This document shows, one piece after another, positions 1 through 8,804 of a stretch of 64,000 nt of DNA. The translations under genes and the position numbers were made by a program. How positions within the stretch are numbered: position 1 is the first letter of the stretch; every line of letters starts with the position of its first letter. Location of the stretch: the NCBI GenBank assembly GCA_965212545.1, contig CBDBVB010000020.1, positions 62,001 to 126,000 of the forward strand. Direction: 5' to 3'. The DNA is from JABDIP01 sp965212545 (lineage in GTDB: Bacteria > Pseudomonadota > Alphaproteobacteria > DSM-16000 > Inquilinaceae). The notes beneath the pieces are model-generated. The model searched no databases. It was not told the DNA's origin and was given only the letters and a program-made list of their open reading frames with translations.

Positions 1-939
1 GATGGAGTCCCCATCGGTGACGGCATCGACGAAACGATCGTTGCGCACACGCGGCAGCCCGAAGCGCCCTGCGACCTCTTCAATCCGGTTGCTAACGGCC
101 GCGCCGCTATCGAGCAGCAGGAGCCCGCGCCTGTCGAGCGCCGCCAGGACCGGCGCCAACGCCTCTTCCGACAGGGTGAAGCGCGAGCCCATCTCGGTTA
201 CGACGCCGACATAGCCGGCGCCGCGGCTCAATACCCATTCCAACCGGTTCATGTTGACCGTCGGGCCGAGCGACGTCAGAAGCGTATGCGGCCCGGGGTC
301 GTCGCGCGGGTAGGTGTCCGGCTCCATCGGCACCATCATCAGTGTCTCGTGGCCGGCCTCGCGGGCCGCCATCAGCCAGGCATCGAGGTCCGGGGCGTAG
401 GGGGTGAACGCCAGGGTCACCGGCCCCGGCAAACGGTGGATCGCGGTATTTGTTGGGGCGTGGGTATGGCCCAGTTCGGTGATGACGATGGCGATCCGGG
501 GCCGCCTGTCGGAGCCATCGAACGGCCGGGAATACGCCTGCCAGGGCGTGCGCCCGTCGTCGGCCACCCGGGGCAGCGGCCCGTTCGCCGTTTCCTCGAC
601 CAGCGCCGCCAGCGGCGCCGGCGGCAGCGCTATGCTGTCCGGCTCGGTTGCCGGTGAAAGCGCCGCCGGTTGGCCGGGAGTGGCGAGGTTCATCGCCAGA
701 TCGGCCGGTCCCGTCGCGTCGCCCTGAGACGGCTGCAACAAGTCGATCTCGGCGTGCAGGGAGTTGCGATCGGCCTTGGCGCGCAAGCCAGCCATGGTGG
801 TGTCGGCGGACATCGCCAGCCACAGTACCGTCCCGACCGCTGCCAGGGTGACAATCGCCAGGACAACCGTCGTCAGGCCGATGCGTGGCCTTGCGGTCCG
901 GCCGCTATCGGGCCGGGCTTTGCGTTTTGGCTTCGCCAC
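1..939 (-). CDS. divergent polysaccharide deacetylase family protein (YibQ/DUF610), 3' end outside window
   Basis: The reading frame runs off the left edge, so about 313 residues are visible and the C-terminus is missing. A basic N-terminus is followed by one hydrophobic segment at about residues 20-40, then a low-complexity Pro/Ala linker. The catalytic-like domain begins near residue 125 (RPRIAIVITELG) and contains the family's PMEP motif. This family has a carbohydrate-esterase-like fold; its substrate is not known, and an envelope polysaccharide is the usual guess. No ATG fits the start: GTG at 937-939 is the best choice, 47 bases after the ctpA stop. The gene follows envC and ctpA, as in most alphaproteobacteria, which supports the assignment. 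The usual ID-D-G motif reads IT-E-LG here, so the first acidic residue differs. Confidence 0.82.
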   Translation of the reverse strand, partial: MAKPKRKARPDSGRTARPRIGLTTVVLAIVTLAAVGTVLWLAMSADTTMAGLRAKADRNSLHAEIDLLQPSQGDATGPADLAMNLATPGQPAALSPATEPDSIALPPAPLAALVEETANGPLPRVADDGRTPWQAYSRPFDGSDRRPRIAIVITELGHTHAPTNTAIHRLPGPVTLAFTPYAPDLDAWLMAAREAGHETLMMVPMEPDTYPRDDPGPHTLLTSLGPTVNMNRLEWVLSRGAGYVGVVTEMGSRFTLSEEALAPVLAALDRRGLLLLDSGAAVSNRIEEVAGRFGLPRVRNDRFVDAVTDGDSI

Positions 940-986
940 GTCTTGCCGGGGCCCGATCGCTGGCGCGAATGACAGTGATCAGGTGG

Positions 987-2261
987 TCAGTTGACCACCC
1001 GCTGGCCGAACAGCGCGACACCTCGCAACAGGTCCAGCGCGCGCGCCAGTTGATAGTCGAACGGTGCCTCGGCGTCTGCCGCGTTCTCGTCGGTGGCCAC
1101 CTCGTCGCCATCCTCCTGCTCGGCGCTCAGAGCGCCGCGCAGATCCGCCTCGCGGCGACCGGCGACGTCCAACTCTTCCAGCCGGGCCGGCTGGACCTCG
1201 ATATCCGGCTCGATGCCCAGCGCCTGGATCGAGCGGCCGGACGGGGTGTAGTACCGCGCCGTGGTCAGGCGCATGGCGCCCTGGCCGCCCATCGGGATGA
1301 TGGTCTGGACCGATCCTTTGCCGAAGCTTTCGGTCCCCAGCAGCACGGCTCGGTTATGGTCCTGCAGCGCGCCGGCGACGATCTCGGACGCCGAGGCGGA
1401 CCCGCCATTGATCAGCACGACCAGCGGTAGCCCTTCGATCAGATCGTCCGGGTCCGCGTTGTAACGTTGTGCCAGATCCTCGTGCCGGCCGCGGGTCGAG
1501 ACGATCTCGCCCTGCTCCAGGAAGATGTCAGACACCGATACGGCCTGATCCAGTAGGCCGCCCGGATTGTTTCGCAGGTCGAGGACGAAACCGATCATGT
1601 CGCCGCCAAGTTCCTCGGCGATCCCCTCGATCGCCCGCTCGACGCCGCTATCGGTCTGCTCGGTGAAGCTCGCGACGCGGATATAGCCGACATTGCCCTC
1701 GGTGCGCCAGCGCACCGACTGGATGCGGATCACATCGCGGGTCACGGTCACGTCGAACGGCTCCTGCTCGCCGCGCAGGATGGTCAGGATGATGTCCTCG
1801 CCGACCCGGCCGCGCATGCGGTCGACGGCGTCGCTCAGGGTCAGGCCCAGGACCGGCTCGCCGTCTAGATGGCTGATCAGGTCGCCGGCTTCCAACCCGG
1901 CCCGATAGGCCGGCGTCTCGTCCATCGGCGACACAACCCGAACCAGGCCGTTTTCCATGGTCACCTCGATGCCCAGGCCGCCGAAGGCGCCCCGTGTCTG
2001 CACCTGCATGTCCTGGAAACTGTCGGCATTGAGATAGCTGGAATGCGGGTCGAGCGAGGTCAGCATGCCGCTGATCGCGGCCTCGATGAGTTCCTTGTCG
2101 GTGACCTGCTCGACATATTCGGCGCGCACCCGTTCGAAGACCTCACCGAACAGATCAAGCTGCTGATAGGTGTCGGCGCGATCATCGGATTGGGCCAGGA
2201 CCGCCGTGGGGGCGATCAGCAGAAAGGCCAAAACTGCAGCGGCGGTGCGCATTATCCTCAT
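987..2261 (-). CDS. ctpA: S41 family carboxy-terminal processing peptidase
   Basis: A 424-residue periplasmic serine protease that trims protein C-termini. It has a signal peptide (residues 1-23, ending VLAQ), an N-terminal helical region, a PDZ domain at about 90-170 and the S41 core after that. The catalytic serine lies in GGSASASE (residues 286-293) and the catalytic lysine is Lys315 in SFGKGSVQ; both are intact. The acidic tail after about residue 375 is variable in this family. Its start codon overlaps the stop of the upstream EnvC-like gene by 4 bp (ATGA), so the two are translationally coupled. Neighbouring envelope genes fit a role in cell-wall remodelling, probably by processing murein hydrolases or their regulators; that target is inferred. 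Confidence 0.95.
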   Translation of the reverse strand: MRIMRTAAAVLAFLLIAPTAVLAQSDDRADTYQQLDLFGEVFERVRAEYVEQVTDKELIEAAISGMLTSLDPHSSYLNADSFQDMQVQTRGAFGGLGIEVTMENGLVRVVSPMDETPAYRAGLEAGDLISHLDGEPVLGLTLSDAVDRMRGRVGEDIILTILRGEQEPFDVTVTRDVIRIQSVRWRTEGNVGYIRVASFTEQTDSGVERAIEGIAEELGGDMIGFVLDLRNNPGGLLDQAVSVSDIFLEQGEIVSTRGRHEDLAQRYNADPDDLIEGLPLVVLINGGSASASEIVAGALQDHNRAVLLGTESFGKGSVQTIIPMGGQGAMRLTTARYYTPSGRSIQALGIEPDIEVQPARLEELDVAGRREADLRGALSAEQEDGDEVATDENAADAEAPFDYQLARALDLLRGVALFGQRVVN

Positions 2262-3574
2262 CCTCGTACGCTTTCTCGGGCCATCGCCAACCCCTGGACC
2301 GGGTTGATCGGCTGCCCGTTGCTTCTGAATTCGAAATACAAAGTCGGGTTATCCGTAGTGCCGCTTTGCGGCAAAGCCGTGACGCCAACCGGTTCCCCGG
2401 CGAGAACCTGCTGTCCGACACGGGCGTCCAGTCGCCCGAAACCGGCGATCAGGGAATGATATCCGCCGGAATGCTCCAGGATCAAGAGCACGCCATATCC
2501 TTTGAAGATGCCGGAGAACCGAACCTCGCCGTCCAGCGGCGCGACCACCGGTGCGCCTGGATAGGGCCGCAGCGTCAGGCCGCGGTTGGTTTCGCCGAAT
2601 CCGTTGGGCTGGCCATAGCGCAGCACGATCTCGCCGCTGGCAGGCAGGATCACTCCGTCGAACACCGGCAACGCGCTCACTCGGCTTGCCACCTGTCCAT
2701 TGACCAACTCGCGGCCCTGCTCAATCGCGGCCGCCACTGCGGCGGCTTCCTGTTCGGCCGGTGTCGGCTCCGGCTCCGGCTCGGTCTCGGCGACCTGCTC
2801 GGGGACAGGCTCCTCGACCGGCGCCTCTTCTTCCAGCCGCATCAGGAGGTCGCGCAGAGTCTCGGCCTCGTCCGCCAGCCGTTGCAGGCGGGCCTCGACC
2901 GTCTGCTGCTCGGCCTGGGTTTCCGTCATCAGCGTTTCGCGACGGCTGATCAGGGCGTTCATATCCTCGATCCGCAGGTCGAGCGCCTCGCGCTGAGTAT
3001 TGGCCTGGTCGCGGCGGCCCGCCAGGTCGTTGCGCACCGCCGCCAGTTCCGAGAGCTGTTCCCGCAGCACCCGCGCCTCTGCCTCGATCTCCGGGACGGC
3101 GGCGCGCAGCAGGGTCGCCGTGCGCAGGGCTTCGACCGGCGCGCTGGGACGCGCGACCATGGTTTCCGGCGGGATTCGCGCCAGCCGGGTCAGCCCGCCC
3201 AGCAGCAGCGACAGCTTGTCACGCTGCACATCCAGCACGGCGATGCGCTCGACCTCCTCGGCCTCCAGCACGGTCATCGCCCGCTCGATTTCCAGCAGCA
3301 CCTGATGCTGCGCCATGATCTCCAACGATGCGTTGATCGATTCGGCGCGCAGATTGGCGACCTCCCGGTTCAAGTCGACCATGCGCTGGTCGAGTTGTTG
3401 TCTGAGATCGGTGGTGTCCTCGATCGACCGCTCGACGCGACCGATTTCCTCAGCGGTCCCATCGGCGTCCTGGGCCGACGCCGCCAGAGGCGAAATCAGC
3501 ACCGCCACCGCCACTGTCCCGGCACATACGGCCGGGCATTGACTGGAGAAAAGCAGTCTGGCCAATGGCCGCAT
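2258..3574 (-). CDS. EnvC-like murein hydrolase activator (M23/LytM domain protein)
   Basis: This 438-residue protein has a signal peptide (to about residue 35, ending ASAQ), a long Glu/Arg-rich coiled coil (about 40-270) with a Glu/Pro-rich hinge, and a C-terminal LytM/M23 domain (about 305-430). The zinc ligands of active M23 peptidases are lost: the first His position reads NRGLTLRP and the HxH position reads LYFEFR. This degenerate pattern is typical of EnvC, which activates amidases rather than cutting peptidoglycan itself. It lies 2 bp downstream of gpmI and overlaps ctpA by 4 bp, so the three genes form one transcription unit. The role at the division septum is inferred from EnvC homology; the gene symbol is left open because sequence identity cannot be measured here. 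Confidence 0.88.
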   Translation of the reverse strand: MRPLARLLFSSQCPAVCAGTVAVAVLISPLAASAQDADGTAEEIGRVERSIEDTTDLRQQLDQRMVDLNREVANLRAESINASLEIMAQHQVLLEIERAMTVLEAEEVERIAVLDVQRDKLSLLLGGLTRLARIPPETMVARPSAPVEALRTATLLRAAVPEIEAEARVLREQLSELAAVRNDLAGRRDQANTQREALDLRIEDMNALISRRETLMTETQAEQQTVEARLQRLADEAETLRDLLMRLEEEAPVEEPVPEQVAETEPEPEPTPAEQEAAAVAAAIEQGRELVNGQVASRVSALPVFDGVILPASGEIVLRYGQPNGFGETNRGLTLRPYPGAPVVAPLDGEVRFSGIFKGYGVLLILEHSGGYHSLIAGFGRLDARVGQQVLAGEPVGVTALPQSGTTDNPTLYFEFRSNGQPINPVQGLAMARESVRG

Positions 3575-3576
3575 TT

Positions 3577-5148
3577 CTACTCCGCGGCGCGCCGCGCGCT
3601 GTCCCGGTCGATCAGGGTGCGCCCGGTCATCGCCTCGGGCTGCGGCAGGCGCAGCAGTTCCAGCAGGGTCGGCGCCACGTCTGCCAGCCGCCCGTCATGC
3701 AGCCCGGTCGCCTCGGCGGGCCCGTTGACCAGCACCACCGGAACCGGGCTCAGGGTGTGGGCGGTATGCGGCTGCCCGGTCTCCGGATCGCGCATGATGT
3801 CGCAATTGCCGTGGTCGGCGGTGAACAGCAGCGCCCCGCCGGCGCGTATCACCGCGGCCTCCAGCCGGCCCAGGCAGGCATCGACGGTCTCCACCGCCTT
3901 GATCGCCGCCGGCAGGCTGCCGGTATGGCCGACCATGTCGGGATTGGCGAAATTGACGATCACCAGATCATATCTGCCGCTGTCGACCGCCTCGACCAGC
4001 CGGTCGACCAGTTCCGGCGCCGACATCTCCGGCTGCAGATCGTAGGTGGCAACCTTCGGGGACGGCACCATGATCCGGTCTTCGCCGGGGAACTGCGTCT
4101 CTTCGCCGCCGTTGAAGAAGAAGGTGACATGCGGGTATTTCTCGGTCTCCGCCATGCGGATCTGGGTCATGCCCGCATCGGCGACCAGCTCGCCCAGCGT
4201 GTTCTCGATCCTGCGCGGTGGGAAGATCGCCGACATCATGTTCTTCAACTGGTCCGAATACTCCGCCATGCCGCATGCATCGGCGAACCGGATCGGGTTG
4301 CGTTCGAAGCCGTCGAAGGCCGGATCCAGCAGGGCGGTCAGGATCTGCCGCGCCCGGTCGGCGCGGAAATTGGCGAACAGGATGCCGTCACCATCCTTCA
4401 TGCCGGCATAGTCGCCGATCGCGGTCGGCTCGACGAACTCGTCGCCGGTTCCCGCGTCATAGGCGCTCTGCAAGACGGCCAACGGGTCGTCGGCGTGTGG
4501 GCCGGCCGCCTCGGCCAGGGTGCGATAGGCGCGCTCGACCCGCTCCCAGCGCTTGTCTCGATCCATGGCGTAATAGCGCCCGTCGACGGTGGCGATCCGG
4601 ACATTGTCCAGATCGGCGATGTCGGCCAGGAAGGCGGCCATCGACTCCCTGCCGGCCATCGGCGGGGTGTCGCGGCCATCGGTGAAGGCGTGGATCGCGA
4701 CGGGGACCCCGCCGGCCGACACGGTCCGGGCCAGGGCCGCGAAATGATCCTGATGCGCGTGCACGCCACCCGGCGATAGCAGCCCCATCAGATGGCAGGT
4801 GCCGCCGCTCTGCTTCAGCGCCGCGATATGCCGGGTCAGCGCCGGGTTGCGCTCGAATTCGCCGTCGGCGATCGCCGCGGCGATCTTCAGCAGATCCTGC
4901 AGCACCACCCGGCCGGCGCCGAGATTCATATGACCGACCTCGGAATTTCCGATCTGGCCGACGGGCAGGCCGACATCCTCCTCGCTGGCCCGCATCAGGG
5001 CATGCGGGCATTCGGACCACAGCCGGTCGAAATTGGGTGTATTGCCCTGCGCCACGGCGTTATCGGTCGGGTCCTCGCGGTATCCCCAGCCATCCAGCAC
5101 GCAGAAGACAACCGGGCGTGGTCGGGCGGACTCGGTCTGATCGGTCAT
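3577..5148 (-). CDS. gpmI: 2,3-bisphosphoglycerate-independent phosphoglycerate mutase
   Basis: A 523-residue cytosolic, manganese-dependent enzyme interconverting 3- and 2-phosphoglycerate in glycolysis and gluconeogenesis. The metal ligand Asp19 sits in CVLDGWG and the phosphorylated Ser69 in GNSEVGHMNLG. The phosphatase-domain metal motifs VNFANPDMVGHTG and TADHGNCD are present near the C-terminus. Length is normal for the family (about 510-520). The ATG is preceded by GAGGA eight bases upstream. It is the first gene of the gpmI-envC-ctpA-deacetylase unit. A second, unrelated mutase-like gene (52682-53440) occurs in this window, which matters because GpmI alone can serve glycolysis. Confidence 0.97.
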   Translation of the reverse strand: MTDQTESARPRPVVFCVLDGWGYREDPTDNAVAQGNTPNFDRLWSECPHALMRASEEDVGLPVGQIGNSEVGHMNLGAGRVVLQDLLKIAAAIADGEFERNPALTRHIAALKQSGGTCHLMGLLSPGGVHAHQDHFAALARTVSAGGVPVAIHAFTDGRDTPPMAGRESMAAFLADIADLDNVRIATVDGRYYAMDRDKRWERVERAYRTLAEAAGPHADDPLAVLQSAYDAGTGDEFVEPTAIGDYAGMKDGDGILFANFRADRARQILTALLDPAFDGFERNPIRFADACGMAEYSDQLKNMMSAIFPPRRIENTLGELVADAGMTQIRMAETEKYPHVTFFFNGGEETQFPGEDRIMVPSPKVATYDLQPEMSAPELVDRLVEAVDSGRYDLVIVNFANPDMVGHTGSLPAAIKAVETVDACLGRLEAAVIRAGGALLFTADHGNCDIMRDPETGQPHTAHTLSPVPVVLVNGPAEATGLHDGRLADVAPTLLELLRLPQPEAMTGRTLIDRDSARRAAE

Positions 5149-5541
5149 GGCATCTGTCCTCGGAGAAGCCCTTCATATAGGGCATCCGGAACCGGATCGG
5201 TAGCGCCAATGCGGCGGGTTGCGGATGGGAGCCGGTGTGGCACGGGATCGACTCCTAACCGGCAATTGGTCTCAAAGTGTGTCCGCTATCAGTGGCAGAC
5301 CTGATGCCCCTCTAATAGACAGATCTTTCCGTTCCTGACCCAACCGCGACATTCTGGGTGATCAACAAGCAGCCCATTCGGCGCTTGGGCCCCGCTGGTC
5401 CCGAGCGGGGCAAGTTCGCGCAAACCCTATGGCAATACGGAACTGGCGCGAGTTGCTCGTTGCCGCACCGCGACAATTGGCAATAAAGGGCGGGATGCGG
5501 TCGTTCGCTGCGCAGAGAACCAACGGCAGGTTCGGTCGCAC
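5149..5541. other. 393-bp intergenic gap, left edge of the accessory segment
   Basis: No convincing gene is visible on either strand. It contains the gpmI ribosome-binding region at its left end and one perfect 7-bp stem hairpin (arms 5390-5396 and 5404-5410, 7-base loop). The hairpin lacks a T-run on either side, so it is only weakly terminator-like. This is the point where the conserved rlmH-gpmI neighbourhood is interrupted, so decayed sequence is expected here, but I recognise nothing specific. Confidence 0.5.
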
Positions 5542-5856
5542 TCAGGACCGGATATCGACAACCACCCAATCGTTGATGGGCACGAAATGGGCCTTCGGAT
5601 CGCCGCACTCCGGGCAGATCCAGTTCTCAGGCAAGTCCTCGAACGCAACCCCCGGCGGAATCGGGTTGTCCTCGTCAATCCCATTGATGTCGCCGACGGA
5701 GGGGTCGTAGATGTAAGGCACGCAATCCTGGTATGTGCACTGCCACTTTCGCAGCCGCCGGACGCCGGATGCCTCGGCAAGTCGGCGCCCGAACCCCAAC
5801 GCAAGAGCGACCCCGACAAGCCCGACGACAATATCGCGCCTTGTCGTCCTGATCAT
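5542..5856 (-). CDS. exported rubredoxin-domain protein with CX4C first knuckle
   Basis: This 104-residue protein carries a twin-arginine-like N-terminus (TTRRDIVVGLVG followed by a hydrophobic stretch, residues 4-22) and a rubredoxin domain at about 37-100. Rubredoxins bind one iron through four cysteines. The second pair is canonical (CPECG, Cys81 and Cys84), but the first is Cys40-X4-Cys45 (QCTYQDCVPYIYDP) instead of CXXC. CX4C rubredoxins are known, for example rubredoxin-2 of Desulfovibrio desulfuricans, so it may still bind iron. The ATG at 5854-5856 was chosen because the signal starts there; a longer upstream frame is out of character. The gene lies 82 bp downstream of the broken phoX on the same strand, so a redox role linked to that exported enzyme is possible but unproven. 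Confidence 0.78.
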   Translation of the reverse strand: MIRTTRRDIVVGLVGVALALGFGRRLAEASGVRRLRKWQCTYQDCVPYIYDPSVGDINGIDEDNPIPPGVAFEDLPENWICPECGDPKAHFVPINDWVVVDIRS

Positions 5857-5938
5857 CGAACCGTGCCTGATCTCCAACGAATGCGAAGCCCGGGCGGCCG
5901 GCAGCACGTGCCGACCGCCCCCCAGATTGCTCGGCCTC

Positions 5939-7848
5939 TTAGCCGATAACGCCGCCGTCGTCGCGCGTGATGGCGATGATGGCTGAGCGCGGAACGCTGT
6001 CGCCACCGCCCGGCCAATGGCTGTTGCCGCGCTCGCCCGGATGCTGAATGCCAACGAGCATGGTGCGCCGATCCGGCGTCCAGGCGAGGCCGGTGACCTC
6101 ACATTCGTTCGGCCCGACTAAGAAGCGCCGGATTTCTCCGGTCACCGTATCGCCCGCCAACATCTGGTTATTGCCATGACCGGCGAACGCCTCCTCGTTC
6201 GAGTAGTTGCCGTCGGTCTGGATCCAAAGAAGGCCATTGGCATCGAATTTGAGGCCATCCGGCGAGTTGAACATATTGTCGGCATTGATATTGCTCGACC
6301 CGGCGTAGGCATCATCGTGCACGGTTGGGTTGCCGGCGAGGACGTAGAGGTCCCAGGCAAACCCGGCCGCGGTGTGGTCGGCCCCATCAGGCCGCCAACG
6401 AACAATCTGGCCATAGTGGTTCTCGGCCCGCGGGTTCGGGCCCATTGCCGGGGTGGCGTCGCCGCCGGCGTTGGTTTTCACGCCGCGGTTCTTGTTATTG
6501 GTCAGGCAGCAATAGACCTCGGCCGCTCTGGGATTGGCCGCCACCCATTCCGGCCGATCCATGGTGGTCGCGCCTACGGCAGAACCAGCCATGCGGGTAT
6601 GGATGGCTATCTCAGCGGCCGAGGCCATGCCCGTGGACTCCGGCGTTAGATCCAGCCACCGGCCGGTGCCGTCCTCGTCGAACTTGGCGACCGAAATCGT
6701 GCCCTCCTCCAACAGGCTGTCGGTCGGCACGCCCGGCGCATAGACGCCGTCGGAGACGTATCGGTAGAGGAATTCCCCACGCTCGTCGTCGCCCATATAG
6801 ACCACGACCCGACCATCATTGTTGATCACCAGTTCCGCATTTTCGTGCTTGAAGCGGCCAAGCGCAGTGCGTTTCTTCGGCGTCGAATTTGGATCCTTGG
6901 GGTCGATTTCAACCACGTAGCCGTTGCGGTTGGACTCGTTGGGGTGCTTCGAGATGTCGAACCGCTCGTCGATCCGGGCCCAGCCATAACCCCAGTCATT
7001 TTCGGATATGCCGTAGCGAACGAATTCCGGCGTCAAGGCGCTGGGCTTGTTGTCCTGCACTTCTTCGCTTGAGCTGTAATACCCGTTGAAGTTTTCTTCG
7101 CAGGCCAGATAGGTGCCCCACGGCGTCGAGCCGTTGCCGCAGTTGTTCCAGGTGCCAAAGGACTTGGTGGCCGCTGGGATCCGCGGCGGTCTTGACCAGG
7201 TCATGTCCGGCGGCAGGGCCGGTGATCTCCATCTCGGTTTGCGGGGTGATCCGCCGATTGTAGGGGCTGTCCGTGACCAGCTGCCAGGCCGTTGTCGCCC
7301 GGCGCGATCTCGATCACCGACACGCCGTGCGCCAGCATGCCTTTGAGGACGTCGTCGTCGGTTTCGGCCTTACCGTCGGCCCGGTTGCCCCAGATGATTT
7401 TGCGGTTGGTGTATTCGTTGTTGACGGTCAGCAGCAGCTTGTCGCCATGGGCGAAGACCTCCATGCCGTCGGTGTTGTCGCCGAAACTGACGGCCTGGCT
7501 GTCGCTGGTGCCGCGGGTGCCGTGGTCGAACTCGACACCGGACGAGGCGAGCGGATCGCCCCAGCGCACCAAGATATTAGCAGTGAATCCACCGGGCACG
7601 GTGATGTCGTCTGCGGTATTGGCGGCAATGGCCGTGAACGCGAAGCGATCGGACGCGGCCTTGGCGCCGGTCGGCGCCAGCGAGCCGCCGAGCATGGCGA
7701 CGCTACCGAATGCCAGGGCGCCGCCCATCAGGCCGCGCCGCGTGATTGCTGCTTCGACGACACGGTCGAAATCGGTCTCCTCCGGTCGCGGACTGTTGAT
7801 CTCGTCGAAATCGTCGAATGAAAGGTCGTGGTCGGTGTCTGATGACAT
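5939..7848 (-). pseudogene. phoX: PhoX-type alkaline phosphatase (DUF839), two frameshifts
   Basis: Together three reading frames give one PhoX-family protein of about 635 residues. PhoX enzymes are Tat-exported, calcium/iron-dependent periplasmic phosphomonoesterases. The start at 7846-7848 has a strong GGGGAGGAG ribosome site and a Tat signal (TRRGLMGGALAFG). The frame breaks near 7286-7291, after IEIAPGDNG; the next frame continues correctly as WQLVTDSPYNRRITPQ and MEITGPAAGHD. It breaks again near 7169-7173, and the third frame resumes with FGTWNNCGNGSTPWGTY and CEENFNGYY and runs to the normal C-terminus. The net shift is not a multiple of three, so no full-length product is made as written. 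Either the gene is decaying or the assembly has two small indels; everything else about it looks functional. Confidence 0.85.
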
Positions 7849-8125
7849 GAAGTCTCCTCCCCATTTTGGCTCTTGCAGCGCAGCGACGGCCTGCGTTTGC
7901 GGCCACGTCTGCCTGATCCCGCATCTTGCGGTCTGAAAACGGTAGCACAATCGAGCATCGATCGGACACATAGCAGTTCATCCCCGTCTGGCGGCTTGGG
8001 ATGAGCCGGTCGGTGCATCCGAGACCTCGCCGAGACGCAATCGGGTACGAGAAGACGGCCGTTCGGCAAGTGCCGTGAGCCCGGCACCCGTCGGCTCAAC
8101 CCTACCGCACTGGTGACATAGGGCG

Positions 8126-8575
8126 TCATGTCGGTGCTGGCTTCGGCCGCAGGCCGTCGATCAGTCGCAGGATCTCCGCGAACAACCGCCGTAGAACCGC
8201 CACCTCGGCAAGCTGGAACGTGACGTACCGACCGTGCCGCACCACCGATCTTGATCAGCTTCTCGCGCAGCGTAGTCATCGACCAGTGCTCGACCTCATC
8301 GGGCAGCGCCAGCGTCCTGAGGAAGTTGCCGATGTTGTAAGCCAGCACGTGCAGCTGGAGACGCACTTCGTTGTTCCTGAAACCGTGGCAGGACAGCCGC
8401 GTCCAGTTGATGGCGTTCTTGCCTTTCTTGATGTGTTGCTCCGCAGTGCCGCGCTGACTGTAGAAGGACGCGCTCCGTCGGGCGTGACAGGTTGGTGACA
8501 ATGAAGCCGACGCGCGGATACAGCTCGCCCGGATGCCACTCGACCTTGGACACGACCCGTGGGCCTTGTCCCAGG
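8126..8575 (-). mobile_element. IS1380-family transposase remnant (C-terminal third, frameshifted)
   Basis: Three successive frames encode the end of an IS1380-type DDE transposase: KVEWHPGELYPRVGFIVTN (to about 8469), then FYSQRGTAEQHIKKGKNAIN through TTLREKLIKIGG (to about 8245), then VRHGRYVTFQLAEVAVLRRL ending at the stop at 8126. Full-length members are about 450 residues; only about 145 remain and the upstream catalytic part is absent. The junctions near 8467 and 8243 are small deletions, the second removing about 8 bases compared with the usual sequence. I saw no intact terminal inverted repeats. The 277 bp to its left (7849-8125) and the 229 bp to its right (8576-8804) hold no recognisable gene. 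It marks past mobile-element activity inside the accessory segment. Confidence 0.82.
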
Positions 8576-8804
8576 TCCCCCGTGCCGCGCGAACTTGCTC
8601 CCTGTGAGCGCAGGCGCTTCTTCCTGCCGGAGGAGGGCGAAGTCGAGGACTGCCCAGCTAGTCGGTGAACGGTATGCGAATTACCGCTGTTGGCTAGCAG
8701 CACGCCTCACGAGCGCACGTGAGTACTGTCGCTACCTTGCAGCAAGCCGACGTTTGAGACATTGCGTCGACTGCCCCACGGTGGATTGTCGCTCCACCCA
8801 GTCC

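Noticed and set aside
107..823. A 238-codon minus-strand frame at the left edge
   Set aside because: Wrong frame: the adjacent frame gives a clear divergent polysaccharide deacetylase from the GTG at 939.
2366..4045. A 559-codon plus-strand open frame antisense to the EnvC-like and gpmI genes
   Set aside because: Gln/Arg-rich shadow sequence with no domain; the minus-strand genes are certain.
5390..5410. Hairpin as terminator downstream of the rubredoxin gene
   Set aside because: Seven-base stem without a T-run on either side.
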